Assembly: GCA_003482905.1 (NCBI GenBank)
Contig: DMXM01000034.1
Location: forward strand, 83,306 to 147,305
Origin: Elusimicrobiota bacterium
GTDB taxonomy: Bacteria > Elusimicrobiota > Elusimicrobia > Elusimicrobiales > UBA9959
Direction: 5' to 3'
DNA: 64,000 nucleotides
The translations under genes and the position numbers were made by a program. The notes beneath the pieces are model-generated. The model ran no database searches. It saw only the letters and a program-made list of their open reading frames with translations, and was not told the DNA's origin. This document shows positions 7,810 through 15,409 of the stretch, one piece after another. The stretch's first letter is position 1; each line of letters opens with the position of its first letter.

Positions 7810-8778
7810 TCAGCCGAACAGCGCCGTGTGCAGCGCCCGCAGAAGGTCCTCTCCCTCAGGTGCCGCTATGACCAGGGTTATCGCCCGGCCTGTGACGCTC
7901 CGGCATGCCGCGCGCAGGCCGGCTGCACGGGCGGCATCCAGCGTTTTGTCCGCGTCAACGCGGCGCAGTCCGCGGCCGACTGCCGAGACCAGTGCCAGGC
8001 GGCCTTCCCGTTTTATGGAAAGGCACGTGACTCCGGGTTTCCCTCCGTCCGCCGTAACCATGGTGCCGGGTTCATCGTGGAAGGAAGACCTCAGGTGCAG
8101 TGGTATAGAATATCTTTTGGCGTAGGTGATGGCGCGCAGCTGGCGCACTTCCGCCCCGAGTCCGGCCAGGGCGATAACCTCGGCGTAGGAGATCTCTTTG
8201 ATCTTCCGCGCTTGCGGCACTATGGCGGGGTGGGCGGTATATATGCCCTTTACGTCGGTGCGGAATTCGCATACGGCCGAACTTAGCGCGCGCGCCAGCA
8301 CCACGGCGGTCAGGTCGGAACCGCCGCGGCCAAGGGTGGTTATGTCGCCGCCCGGCGATATGCCCTGGAAGCCGGCTACCACCGGCACTCGGCCGGCCGC
8401 CAGCTCTTTCCTCAGGCGGCGCACGTCAGCGCTTTTGACGGCGGCCGTGGAGAAATTGGCGTTGGTGCGGAGTCCCGCCTGCGCTCCGGTCAGGGAAACC
8501 GCGCGGCCGCCCCCGGCTTCTATGGCCATGGCCAACAGGGCGGCGCTGAACTGTTCCCCCGCCGCAAGGAGGGCGTCCGTTTCGCGCGCGGAAATGCGTG
8601 GCCCGCCGGTCAGGGCGGCCAGTTTAAGCAGGTCGTCGGTGGAGTCCGCCGGGGCGGAGACTACGGCCACCGGCATACGGCCGCCCGCTCTGGCCGCCAG
8701 AACCATGGCCGCCGCTCTGCGGATTTTGCCGGGATCGGCGAGGGAGCTGCCGCCGAACTTAATTACGATAGTTTTCAT
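7810..8778 (-). CDS. lysC: aspartate kinase with a shortened regulatory region
   Basis: Aspartokinase phosphorylates L-aspartate at the start of the Lys/Thr/Met pathway. The catalytic domain is complete: IKFGGSSLAD at the N-terminus, GEQFSAALL, TTLGRGGSDLTAV, the FRTDVKGIYTAHP substrate loop and PLHLRSSF near residue 240. The protein is only 322 aa, against 400-450 aa for the family: after the kinase domain there is one ACT-like segment (LALVSAVGRGL ... LHTALFG) that matches the second ACT unit, and the first seems missing. Feedback control is therefore likely altered. The start ATG is not preceded by a Shine-Dalgarno sequence but by the U-run of a terminator. A different amino-acid kinase is less likely given the motifs. 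Confidence 0.85.
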   Translation of the reverse strand: MKTIVIKFGGSSLADPGKIRRAAAMVLAARAGGRMPVAVVSAPADSTDDLLKLAALTGGPRISARETDALLAAGEQFSAALLAMAIEAGGGRAVSLTGAQAGLRTNANFSTAAVKSADVRRLRKELAAGRVPVVAGFQGISPGGDITTLGRGGSDLTAVVLARALSSAVCEFRTDVKGIYTAHPAIVPQARKIKEISYAEVIALAGLGAEVRQLRAITYAKRYSIPLHLRSSFHDEPGTMVTADGGKPGVTCLSIKREGRLALVSAVGRGLRRVDADKTLDAARAAGLRAACRSVTGRAITLVIAAPEGEDLLRALHTALFG

Positions 8779-8781
8779 GTT

Positions 8782-8822
8782 AAAAAAATAAGCCCGGCCA
8801 CCTTTTATTGATGGCCGGGCTT
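8782..8822 (-). terminator. intrinsic terminator after the PilB-type ATPase gene
   Basis: Perfect 11-bp stem AAGCCCGGCCA / TGGCCGGGCTT (arms 8790-8800 and 8812-8822, 11-nt loop). Read on the minus strand it is followed by a T7 run (8788-8782). It ends only 4 bases before the aspartate kinase ATG, so it separates the ATPase transcript from that gene or works as an attenuator of it. Confidence 0.88.
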
Positions 8823-8835
8823 GTGGTCGTCCCGG

Positions 8836-10176
8836 TTACACCATCGTGGCGGTGACGCGGATGATCTCCGAGAGGGTGGTGGAGCCCGCGCGCGCCTTGA
8901 TGATGCCGTCCATCAGCAGCGTGCGCATCTTGCCGGTGCGTATGGCGGTGCGCTTTATGACGTCCGTGGGGGCGTGGTCGAGGATGTGCTTGCGGATCTC
9001 CTCGTTCATCAGCATCAGTTCGAAGATGCCGGTGCGGCCCATATAGCCGGTGTTGCGGCATTCGGCGCAGCCCTTCTCCACTTTATAGTTGGCGCCGGGT
9101 TTAAGGATAAGCTCCTTTACTATCTTGCCTTCCTCCGCGTCCATGTTCTTTACGAATTCGTTCACCACGGGTTCTGACGGGGCCGCCGCGGCCTGCGAGC
9201 ACTTGGGACAGACCTTGCGTACGAGGCGCTGGCTCATGGCGCCAAGCATGGAGGAGCCGATGAGGAAAGGCGGCACGCCCATCTCGAAAAGGCGCTCTAT
9301 GATGCTGGCGGAGTTGATGGTGTGGATGGTGGTGAAAAGCAGATGCCCCGTCAGCGCGGAGCGCAGACTTATCTCGGCCGTGTCGTAGTCGCGGATCTCG
9401 CCGACCATTATGACGTCCGGGTCCTGGCGCAGTATCGTGCGCAGGCCTTCGGCCCAGGTGAAGCCGGTTTTGGTGCTTATCTGCGCCTGGTTGATGCCCT
9501 CAAGGCGGTATTCCACGGGGTCTTCCAGCGTGATGATGTTTATCATCGGGGTGTTGATGTTCTTGAGTATCGCGTAGAGCGACGTGGTCTTGCCGGAACC
9601 GGTCGAGCCGGTTATGAAGAAGATGCCGTAGGGGTTGCGGATCAGTTTCTTTATGATGGTCAGGGAATCGCCGTCCAGGCCCACCTGGTCCAGGTCCAGG
9701 CCGAGCTGCTGGCGGTCCAGCACGCGCAGGACCAGTTTTTCCCCGTTTACAGTGGGGAAGGACGATACGCGCACCTGTATGGCGCGGCCTGCCAGCATCT
9801 TCTGAAAGCGGCCTTCCTCGTTGCGGAAAGAGGATGGAGGTTCGGGGTCGAAGCCGGCCAGCACGCGGATGCGCTGGGTGAGCGGGATGTCGGAATTCTT
9901 GGGGGAAATGAGCATGTCCTGCAGTATGCCGTCCACGCGGAAGCGGACGCGGAGGTTCGCGCCCTGTGATTCTATGTGCACGTCGCTGGCGCGCTCGTGC
10001 ACCGCGTGCTCCAGGATCAGGTCGCTGAGTTTTATAGCCAGGTCGATGCCGGGGGCTCTGCCCTTGGCTTTGACGATCTCGTTGTAGCCGTCTTCAAGCG
10101 TGCCGGCCGGCTGGTTATGGCCTTCCTGGCCCGGCAGCCCGCCTTCCCCTTCCTGTTTGTTTCCCCAGAATGCCAT
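8836..10176 (-). CDS. PilB/GspE-type secretion ATPase (type IV pilus or type II secretion)
   Basis: The 446-aa protein is a hexameric traffic ATPase that powers pilin or pseudopilin assembly on the cytoplasmic side of the inner membrane. Walker A is GSTGSGKTT with K196, followed by ITLEDPVEYR (Asp box), RQDPDVIMVGEIRD (Walker B), and the His box TGHLLFTTIHT. Zinc-binding CxxC pairs are CPKC and CAEC near the C-terminus, ending with GYMGRTGIFEL. The N-terminal GspE_N/MshE domain usual in PilB and GspE is absent; only a 40-residue charged leader precedes the ATPase domain. It stands alone, 75 bp downstream of greA, without pilin or PilC/PilT genes in view, so pilus versus secretion cannot be decided. 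Confidence 0.88.
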   Translation of the reverse strand: MAFWGNKQEGEGGLPGQEGHNQPAGTLEDGYNEIVKAKGRAPGIDLAIKLSDLILEHAVHERASDVHIESQGANLRVRFRVDGILQDMLISPKNSDIPLTQRIRVLAGFDPEPPSSFRNEEGRFQKMLAGRAIQVRVSSFPTVNGEKLVLRVLDRQQLGLDLDQVGLDGDSLTIIKKLIRNPYGIFFITGSTGSGKTTSLYAILKNINTPMINIITLEDPVEYRLEGINQAQISTKTGFTWAEGLRTILRQDPDVIMVGEIRDYDTAEISLRSALTGHLLFTTIHTINSASIIERLFEMGVPPFLIGSSMLGAMSQRLVRKVCPKCSQAAAAPSEPVVNEFVKNMDAEEGKIVKELILKPGANYKVEKGCAECRNTGYMGRTGIFELMLMNEEIRKHILDHAPTDVIKRTAIRTGKMRTLLMDGIIKARAGSTTLSEIIRVTATMV

Positions 10177-10251
10177 GTATGGTGTCTCCTAATGAAATGT
10201 GCTCAAGTCCCGGCGTTACCGCACGTGGGAATTATTATAACAAAAAACCGG

Positions 10252-10725
10252 TTATTTATAATCTACTTTGAGGATGGCCAAGTGCTTCTCCCCGCTGGGG
10301 AGCCGTACTTTAACGGAGGCCCCCGCCGCGGCGCCAAGCAGCCCCTGGGCCAGCGGCGAACTGACCGATATTTTCCCGGCCGAAGGGTCGGCCTCGTCGG
10401 CGCTGGAAAGCGTGTAGGTCATGACGGAGCCGGAGTTTTCGTCGCGCATGGTGACGGTGGCGCCAAGGCGTACTTCGTCCTTGTTGAAGTCCATGTTGTT
10501 GTCTACAAGTTTGGCGTTGCGCAGGCGGACTTCCAGTTCACCAATGCGCGCCATGATTTGGCTTTGTTTTTCCTTGCCATAGATGTAGCCGGCGTTCTCT
10601 TTCAGGTCGCCCTGCTCGCGCGCTTCGTTTATTTCCAGAGAAAGTTCGTTTTTCTGGCGTTTGAGGTTGGCCAGCTCCGCCTGGAGCTTGTCAAAGCCGT
10701 CTTTGGTGAGATAAATATCCGACAT
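10252..10725 (-). CDS. greA: transcription elongation factor GreA
   Basis: GreA enters the RNA polymerase secondary channel and stimulates cleavage of backtracked RNA. The 157-aa protein starts MSDIYLTKDGFDKLQAEL, has the N-terminal antiparallel coiled coil, with the acidic tip EAREQGDLKENAGY, and the C-terminal FKBP-like domain ending ISVSSPLAQGLLGAAAGASV. The ATG at 10725 is chosen because it has a GGGG-rich Shine-Dalgarno-like stretch 5-11 bases upstream; the frame is open further up, but that region is the terminator of the upstream tRNA. Transcription must start from within or read through that terminator. Confidence 0.95.
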   Translation of the reverse strand: MSDIYLTKDGFDKLQAELANLKRQKNELSLEINEAREQGDLKENAGYIYGKEKQSQIMARIGELEVRLRNAKLVDNNMDFNKDEVRLGATVTMRDENSGSVMTYTLSSADEADPSAGKISVSSPLAQGLLGAAAGASVKVRLPSGEKHLAILKVDYK

Positions 10726-10741
10726 GGTTCCCCCATCCCTT

Positions 10742-10786
10742 AAAAAAAACCTGTCCCGCGTCTGCACTGCTGTCTGGCGGGACAGG
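10742..10786 (-). terminator. intrinsic terminator downstream of tRNA-Met
   Basis: Perfect 10-bp GC-rich stem (10750-10759 with 10777-10786, 17-nt loop) followed on the minus strand by T8 (10749-10742). It ends the tRNA-Met transcript and lies 16 bases before the greA start codon. Confidence 0.88.
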
Positions 10787-10848
10787 GCTTGCGTTAAAAG
10801 TGGCCGCCTGGCGGGCATAGCCCTTGTTGCGGCACAAACAAAGTTTTG

Positions 10849-10922
10849 TGGCACCGAGAGGATTCGAACCTCTGACCTAGCGCTTATGAAACGCCCGCTC
10901 TTACCAACTGAGCTACGGTGCC
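10849..10922 (-). tRNA. tRNA-Met (anticodon CAT)
   Basis: A full cloverleaf reads on the minus strand: acceptor GGCACCG/CGGTGCC, D-arm GCTC...GAGC, anticodon loop TTCATAA, T-arm AGAGG-TTCGAAT-CCTCT and discriminator A. The anticodon CAT and the first pair G-C fit elongator Met. The 3' CCA is not encoded. A tRNA-Ile decoded by lysidine at CAT is a less likely alternative. Confidence 0.93.
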
Positions 10923-10998
10923 AGAAAAATCATGGCGGGCAGGTTTCATCACCGGGGACCTTTGTCTTCGGGTGAGCTAAAAGTATATCAAAAACTTG

Positions 10999-11027
10999 TT
11001 GTAAAGACAAATTTTGTTTCCTATAAT
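10999..11027 (+). promoter_or_regulatory. sigma-70-type promoter of the malic enzyme gene
   Basis: TTGTAA (10999-11004), a 17-bp spacer and a perfect TATAAT (11022-11027) lie in an AT-rich patch. The expected start near 11034 leaves a short leader of about 40 bases before the ATG at 11073. Confidence 0.7.
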
Positions 11028-11072
11028 TTTTCTTAGCGGTCAGGCGAGTTTAGCGGGTATAAAGGGGTGAAT

Positions 11073-12413
11073 ATGTCCAACGTGAAAGTATCCAAAGAAG
11101 AACTTCTGAAGAAGGCCAACAAGCCCGCGGAAGACTCCATGAAACTGCATCCTTTTTATAAGGGCAAGGTTGAAATAGTTCCGAAGTGCTGCATACGCGA
11201 TATAGACGATTTCGCCATCTGGTACACCCCGGGAGTCGCCGCCGTCTGCAAGGATATACAGGCGCATCCGGAAAAGGTTTACGAGCATACCAACAAAGGG
11301 AACATGGTGGCCGTGGTCTCGGACGGCACCCGCGTGCTCGGCCTGGGGGATATCGGCCCCGAAGCCGGGCTGCCGGTCATGGAGGGCAAGGGACTTATCT
11401 TTAAGTATCTGGGCGGCGTGGACGCTTTCCCCATCTGTCTCAATACCAAGGATCCGCAGGAAATCATAAAGACGGTCCAGTACCTCGCCCCTTCCTTCGG
11501 CGGCATTAACCTGGAGGATATAGCGCAGCCCAAATGTTTCGATATCCTCGACGAGCTGCGCCGGACCATGAGCATCCCCGTCTGGCACGACGACCAGCAG
11601 GGCACGGCCACGGTGTGTCTGGCCGGCCTTATCAACGCCCTGAAGATAGTCAAGAAAGACATAAAGGACGTCAAGATCGTCCTGTTCGGCGCCGGCGCGG
11701 CCAATATCCGCATCGGCACCCTGTATATGCACTACGGCGCCAAGCCGGAGAACCTTATCTACGTGGACTCCAAGGGGACGCTGCACAAGGGCCGCGCCGA
11801 CCTGAAGGATCACCGCGAGAAATGGCATATGTGCCAGATCACCAACGGCGGGCAGATAGCCGGCAAGCTTGAGGACGCGTTGAAGGGCGCGGACGTGCTG
11901 AGCGCGGCTTCCACGCCGGGCCCTGACCTGATAAAGAAAGAATGGGTGGCCACCATGAATAAGGACGCCATCTGCTTCCTGACCGCCAACCCCATCCCCG
12001 AGATGTGGCCTTGGGACGCCAAAGAGGCCGGCGCCAGGGTGGTTGCGACGGGCCGCTCCGATTTTTCTAACCAGGTTAACAATTCGCTGGGCTTCCCCGG
12101 TATTTTCCGCGGCGCGCTGGACGTGCAGGCCAGGACCATCACCGACGAGATGTGCGTGGCGGCCGCCGAAGCCCTGGCCGGCTACGCGGTTACGTCCGGA
12201 AAAATGGGAGAGGACTACCTGCTGCCGCACATGGACGAACCGCAGGTTTATATAGAAGAGGCCGTGGCCGTGGGCCTGAAGGCCATAGAGCAGGGCGTAG
12301 CCCGCAAGAAACTGACCGAGGGCGAACTGCGCGCGAGCGCCGAGTTCCTGATAAAGCGCGCTATTAAGGACGTGGAAGTGCGTCAGAAGAACGGCATAGT
12401 CAAACTGCCGTAA
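11073..12413 (+). CDS. NAD(P)-dependent malic enzyme
   Basis: The enzyme oxidatively decarboxylates malate to pyruvate and CO2. The 446-aa protein has the malic N-terminal domain with the catalytic Tyr in FAIWYTPGVAAV, the Lys in GLPVMEGKGLIFK, the metal site VWHDDQQGTATV, and the NAD-binding loop VLFGAGAANIRIGT. The length fits the short bacterial MaeA/MaeB type without a phosphotransacetylase extension. The ATG at 11073 has AAAGGGG 5 bases upstream; an in-frame GTG at 11067 overlaps that site and is rejected. It is a single-gene unit between a good promoter and a strong terminator. NAD versus NADP preference cannot be read off safely. Confidence 0.93.
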   Translation: MSNVKVSKEELLKKANKPAEDSMKLHPFYKGKVEIVPKCCIRDIDDFAIWYTPGVAAVCKDIQAHPEKVYEHTNKGNMVAVVSDGTRVLGLGDIGPEAGLPVMEGKGLIFKYLGGVDAFPICLNTKDPQEIIKTVQYLAPSFGGINLEDIAQPKCFDILDELRRTMSIPVWHDDQQGTATVCLAGLINALKIVKKDIKDVKIVLFGAGAANIRIGTLYMHYGAKPENLIYVDSKGTLHKGRADLKDHREKWHMCQITNGGQIAGKLEDALKGADVLSAASTPGPDLIKKEWVATMNKDAICFLTANPIPEMWPWDAKEAGARVVATGRSDFSNQVNNSLGFPGIFRGALDVQARTITDEMCVAAAEALAGYAVTSGKMGEDYLLPHMDEPQVYIEEAVAVGLKAIEQGVARKKLTEGELRASAEFLIKRAIKDVEVRQKNGIVKLP

Positions 12414-12429
12414 CCGCACTAGCGGCGAT

Positions 12430-12461
12430 AAAAAAGCCCGGGCTTCGGCCCGGGCTTTTTT
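12430..12461. terminator. bidirectional intrinsic terminator
   Basis: An 8-bp GC stem, GCCCGGGC-TTCG-GCCCGGGC (12436-12455), with the stable tetraloop TTCG is flanked by A6 on the left and T6 on the right. It serves both the malic enzyme (plus) and the convergent minus-strand gene that ends at 12472. Confidence 0.95.
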
Positions 12462-12471
12462 ATCGCTTTGC

Positions 12472-13167
12472 CTATCTTCCGCAATATCTTTGTTTCAGCT
12501 GGCGCTCGGCGCCTTCGTAGCTGAAGTTCTTGTCGAGCAGGTTGGCGAAGGACATTTTTTCTTCGCTCAGGACGAGGGCCACGGCCAGGCCGTATTTGTA
12601 TTCGAGCAGGGCGGAACCCTCGGGGGCTTCTTTGCCGCAGATGTCCTCCGGCTTGAACAGGCCGGAGCCGCCGGAGATGATCTCCCCGTAGCCCGCGAAC
12701 TCCCAATCGGTCATGTAGATGTAGGTAAGCGGCTTAACCCTGTCCATTGCCATCTTCCGCGCGGCCGCGGCCGCTATCACCTTGTTCAGGTCGCGGGTTT
12801 CGGCGGCTTCCGGCGAGGGGAGGATGCTGTCCCCGTCGAACCGGGCGGCGGCCAGAAAAATGCCGCCGCTTATCGGGCTCACCCTGGAGTAGTTCCCGGC
12901 GACGAACGGCGCGAAGAAGCTGAGTCCCCGCGGGCCGCCGGCGAGGTAAATATCGAACTTTGTGTCGGGGGAGAAGAATTCGGAGGCGGAGATGCTCGCC
13001 AGGGCCCTGTCCAGGGCAAGCTGCGTCCCGGACGGCAGTTCCCCCCTGCCCCTGAGCGTAAAGCATTTATACTCCCGGCTGTCGGGGTAGTAGAGCGCCG
13101 GCCTGGACAGGAGCAGCCAATAGCCTCCGGCCGCGGCCAAGAACGCAATTAAAATAATATTTTTCAT
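12472..13167 (-). CDS. membrane-anchored or secreted protein of unknown function
   Basis: The 231-aa protein has one N-terminal hydrophobic segment (residues 3-20, uncleaved anchor or signal) and an extracytoplasmic domain. I do not recognise it with certainty. The order SEFFSPDTKFDIYLAGG, then a helix, then YMTDWEFAGYGEIISGGS recalls small extracytoplasmic metallopeptidase-like proteins in which an HExxH helix precedes a W-x-x-E-G-Y block. Here the helix reads KVIAAAAARKMAMD and has no His, so catalysis is not expected. Two late cysteines (CGKE and the C-terminal RYCGR) could pair. It lies 49 bp downstream of etfA on the same strand and may be co-transcribed by read-through. Confidence 0.6.
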   Translation of the reverse strand: MKNIILIAFLAAAGGYWLLLSRPALYYPDSREYKCFTLRGRGELPSGTQLALDRALASISASEFFSPDTKFDIYLAGGPRGLSFFAPFVAGNYSRVSPISGGIFLAAARFDGDSILPSPEAAETRDLNKVIAAAAARKMAMDRVKPLTYIYMTDWEFAGYGEIISGGSGLFKPEDICGKEAPEGSALLEYKYGLAVALVLSEEKMSFANLLDKNFSYEGAERQLKQRYCGR

Positions 13168-13216
13168 AATTCCCCCTGTTCCGCAGTCTGGTTCGCGCAG
13201 GTTCTGTCCGCGCGGT

Positions 13217-14422
13217 TTATTCCCGTTTCTTAAGTGCCCGCTGGAATTCCCTGGTCAGCGCCGGCACTATCTCGCCCGCGTCCCCGACTATGCCGTAGGT
13301 GGCCACCTTGAAGATGGGCGCGTCCGGATCCTTGTTTATGGCTACTATTATCTTGGAGGACTGCATGCCGATAAGGTGCTGTATCTGGCCGGAGATGCCG
13401 CAGGCGATGTAGAGCTTGGGGACCACGGTCTTGCCTGTCTGGCCCACCTGGTGCGAATAGGGGATCCAGTCCGCGTCCACGGCGCTGCGGCTGGCGCCTA
13501 CGGCGCCGCCGAGAACCCTGGCAAGTTCTTCCAGCATGGAGAAATTCTCTTTGCCGCCCATGCCGCGGCCGCCGGCCACTATGGCGTCGGCTTCGGAAAT
13601 GTTAACGGTGGCGCCAATTTCCTCCACGATATTCAGCAGTCTGGTGCGCGAGGCGAAGATCTCCCCGGGATAGGCCTTGCTGATTATCTCGGCCAGGCGG
13701 CCGCTTTGCAGCGGGGCCTCGTTCATTACCTTGTGGCGCACCGTGGCCATCTGGGGCCTGTGGTTGGGGGTGATGATGGTGGCCATGATGTTGCCGCCGA
13801 AGGCCGGGCGGGTTTGAAGGAGCAGCCGTTCTTTGAGGTCGATGTCCAGTTCTGTGCAGTCGGCGGTGAGGCCGGCGTCTATTTTAATGGCCACGCGGGA
13901 AACCAGGCTGCGGCCGATGGTGGTGGCGCCGCAGAGTATGACTTCCGGCCTGTATTCTTCCGCCAGCTTTACCAGCACTTCGGTATAGGGGTCGTCCTGG
14001 TAGGAGTTAAGCGAGGGATGGTCGACGAGATAGACCTTGTCGGCGCCGCGCTCGCCCAGTTTCCCCGCCGCGTCCCCCATGCCGCTGCCCAGCAGCACGG
14101 CGCAGAGTTTTACGCCCAGTTTGTCGGCCAGCTTGCGGCCTTCACCCAGCAGCTCAAAGGAAATGGACTGTATGACGCCTTTTTTCTGTTCGCAGAAGAC
14201 CCAGACGTCCTTATAGGCCGAGAGGTCCTTTTTCGGCCCTCCGGCTTTCTTGAGTTCGATGGCGGAGAAGCGGCAGGCGGCCGCGCAGGCGCCGCACAGC
14301 GTGCACTTGGCCATGTCTATGACGGCCTTGCGGTCGGCCATGTGGATGGCGCCGAAGGGACAGGCCTTCACGCACAGCGTGCAGCCGGTGCATTTGTCGA
14401 GCAGTATTCGTATGGAGGCCAT
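13217..14422 (-). CDS. etfA: electron transfer flavoprotein alpha subunit with N-terminal 2[4Fe-4S] ferredoxin domain
   Basis: The 401-aa protein begins with a bacterial ferredoxin domain: C11-x2-C14-x2-C17-x3-C21-P and C40-x2-C43-x2-C46-x3-C50-R. An ETF-alpha domain follows, with the FAD-binding C-terminal part VAGGRGMGG, GASRSAVDADW, GQTGKTVVPKLYIACGIS and VAINKDPDAPIF. Such ferredoxin-fused alphas occur in electron-bifurcating complexes such as CarE of the caffeyl-CoA reductase system (family knowledge). The ATG at 14422 overlaps the etfB stop (TAATG), so the two subunits are coupled. With the acyl-CoA dehydrogenase upstream, a soluble three-part Acd-EtfBA complex is likely. Confidence 0.92.
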   Translation of the reverse strand: MASIRILLDKCTGCTLCVKACPFGAIHMADRKAVIDMAKCTLCGACAAACRFSAIELKKAGGPKKDLSAYKDVWVFCEQKKGVIQSISFELLGEGRKLADKLGVKLCAVLLGSGMGDAAGKLGERGADKVYLVDHPSLNSYQDDPYTEVLVKLAEEYRPEVILCGATTIGRSLVSRVAIKIDAGLTADCTELDIDLKERLLLQTRPAFGGNIMATIITPNHRPQMATVRHKVMNEAPLQSGRLAEIISKAYPGEIFASRTRLLNIVEEIGATVNISEADAIVAGGRGMGGKENFSMLEELARVLGGAVGASRSAVDADWIPYSHQVGQTGKTVVPKLYIACGISGQIQHLIGMQSSKIIVAINKDPDAPIFKVATYGIVGDAGEIVPALTREFQRALKKRE

Positions 14423-15204
14423 TATATGACCTCCCCTTTCAGCAGTTCCACCAGTTCTCTTGCCACGTCGGCGGTCGGGCCGGAGATCATTTCCCCGCCT
14501 TTGCGGGCTTCGGGGGTGAAGATCTTTACCACGCGCGTGGGGGAGCCGTCCAGGCCCAGCGCGGACGGGTCTGCCCCCAGGTCGCCGGCGGTCCATATAA
14601 GGGGCTTTGCGGACTTGGCGCGCATCATGCCTTTCAGGGATGGCATGCGGGGAGTGTTGATCTCTTTTACTACGGTGAAAAGGCAGGGCAGCGGGGTTTC
14701 CACCACGTCGTAACCCTCTTCGGTCATGCGCTCTACCGTGGCGGCTTTGTCCGAGATCTCGGTTATTTTTTTTACGTAGGTGACCTGGGGGATGTCGAGG
14801 TGGGCGGAGATGCCGGGCCCCACCTGGGCGGTGTCGCCGTCGGAGGCCTGTTTTCCGCAGAGTATGACGTCGAAGTCGCCTATTTTCTTTATGGCGCAGG
14901 CGAGGGTGTAGCTGGTGGCCCAGGTGTCGGAGCCGGCGAACTTCCTGTCGCTGACCAGTATGCCTTCGTCGCAGCCGAGGCCGATGGCTTCGCGCAGGGC
15001 TTTTTCGGCCTGGGGCGGGCCCATGGTGAGGGCGGTGACTTTGCCGCCCATGCGCTCTTTTAGGCGTACGGCTTCTTCTATGGCGTAGTTGTCGAAGGGG
15101 TTAATGACGCTCTCTACGCCGTCGCGTATAAGGGTGTTGGTGACGGGGTCTATGCGTACGTCGGTGGTGTTGGGTACCTGTTTTATGCAGACGATTATGT
15201 TCAT
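14422..15204 (-). CDS. etfB: electron transfer flavoprotein beta subunit
   Basis: The 260-aa protein opens MNIIVCIKQVPNTTDVRID and has the beta-subunit blocks VINPFDNYAIEEAVRLKE, VTALTMGPPQAEKALREA and the nucleotide-binding FDVILCGKQASDGDTAQVGP, then LPCLFTVVKEINTPR. In ordinary ETFs beta holds AMP; in bifurcating ETFs it binds the second FAD. It is followed with a 1-bp overlap by the ferredoxin-fused alpha subunit and preceded by a structured repeat and then the acyl-CoA dehydrogenase gene, all on the minus strand. Confidence 0.93.
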   Translation of the reverse strand: MNIIVCIKQVPNTTDVRIDPVTNTLIRDGVESVINPFDNYAIEEAVRLKERMGGKVTALTMGPPQAEKALREAIGLGCDEGILVSDRKFAGSDTWATSYTLACAIKKIGDFDVILCGKQASDGDTAQVGPGISAHLDIPQVTYVKKITEISDKAATVERMTEEGYDVVETPLPCLFTVVKEINTPRMPSLKGMMRAKSAKPLIWTAGDLGADPSALGLDGSPTRVVKIFTPEARKGGEMISGPTADVARELVELLKGEVI

Positions 15205-15231
15205 GTGCTGTTTATCCGTGTAAGAACCGCG

Positions 15232-15382
15232 GGATGTGTAGTCGGGCGCGACAGGGGTGTTACCCTGCTCACCCGGACTGCAGGGAACCGTTGCGCGGTT
15301 CCCCCCGCCTTTGGGAAATTATGGCGGGGCCCCCCTCCCCAACGGGTGCTCAGGGTAACACCCCTGCCGCGCCCTCCGGGTT
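15232..15382. repeat. structured repeat element, copy A (three-way junction)
   Basis: The element lies between the acyl-CoA dehydrogenase and etfB genes. A 32-nt outer arm (15244-15275) pairs with 15343-15374 at 29 of 32 positions. Inside are two hairpins: 15283-15290 with 15296-15303 (loop TTGCG) and 15304-15309 with 15323-15328 (loop ending GGGAAATTAT). A second copy at 33077-33230 shares the flank GGATGTGNAGTCGGG, the loops and the same fold, with compensatory changes in the stems. It could be a folded RNA, a DNA-level palindromic repeat or a MITE; no ORF fits it. Confidence 0.85.
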
Positions 15383-15409
15383 CACTCCGTTTAAATCTTA
15401 CGCAAGCTG

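Noticed and set aside
10252..10854. GreA with a 43-residue N-terminal extension
   Set aside because: The extension would be translated from the terminator and the tRNA-Met 3' flank; the MSDIYLTK start has a ribosome site and matches the family.
10849..10922. tRNA-Ile2 (lysidine at CAT) or initiator tRNA
   Set aside because: The first acceptor pair is a normal G-C, so initiator is unlikely, and the stem sequences look more like elongator Met; Ile2 cannot be fully excluded without identity-element analysis.
11040..12419. Long open frame antisense to the malic enzyme, and similar ones antisense to the sensor kinase, surface proteins, nuoL and lon
   Set aside because: They mirror real genes with GC-rich third positions, have compositionally biased translations without family motifs, and lack ribosome sites.
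15232..15382. Element A as an integron attC site
   Set aside because: attC sites need RYYYAAC/GTTRRRY core ends and unpaired bases at fixed places; these are not seen, no integrase is near, and the element has two inner hairpins instead of one variable loop.
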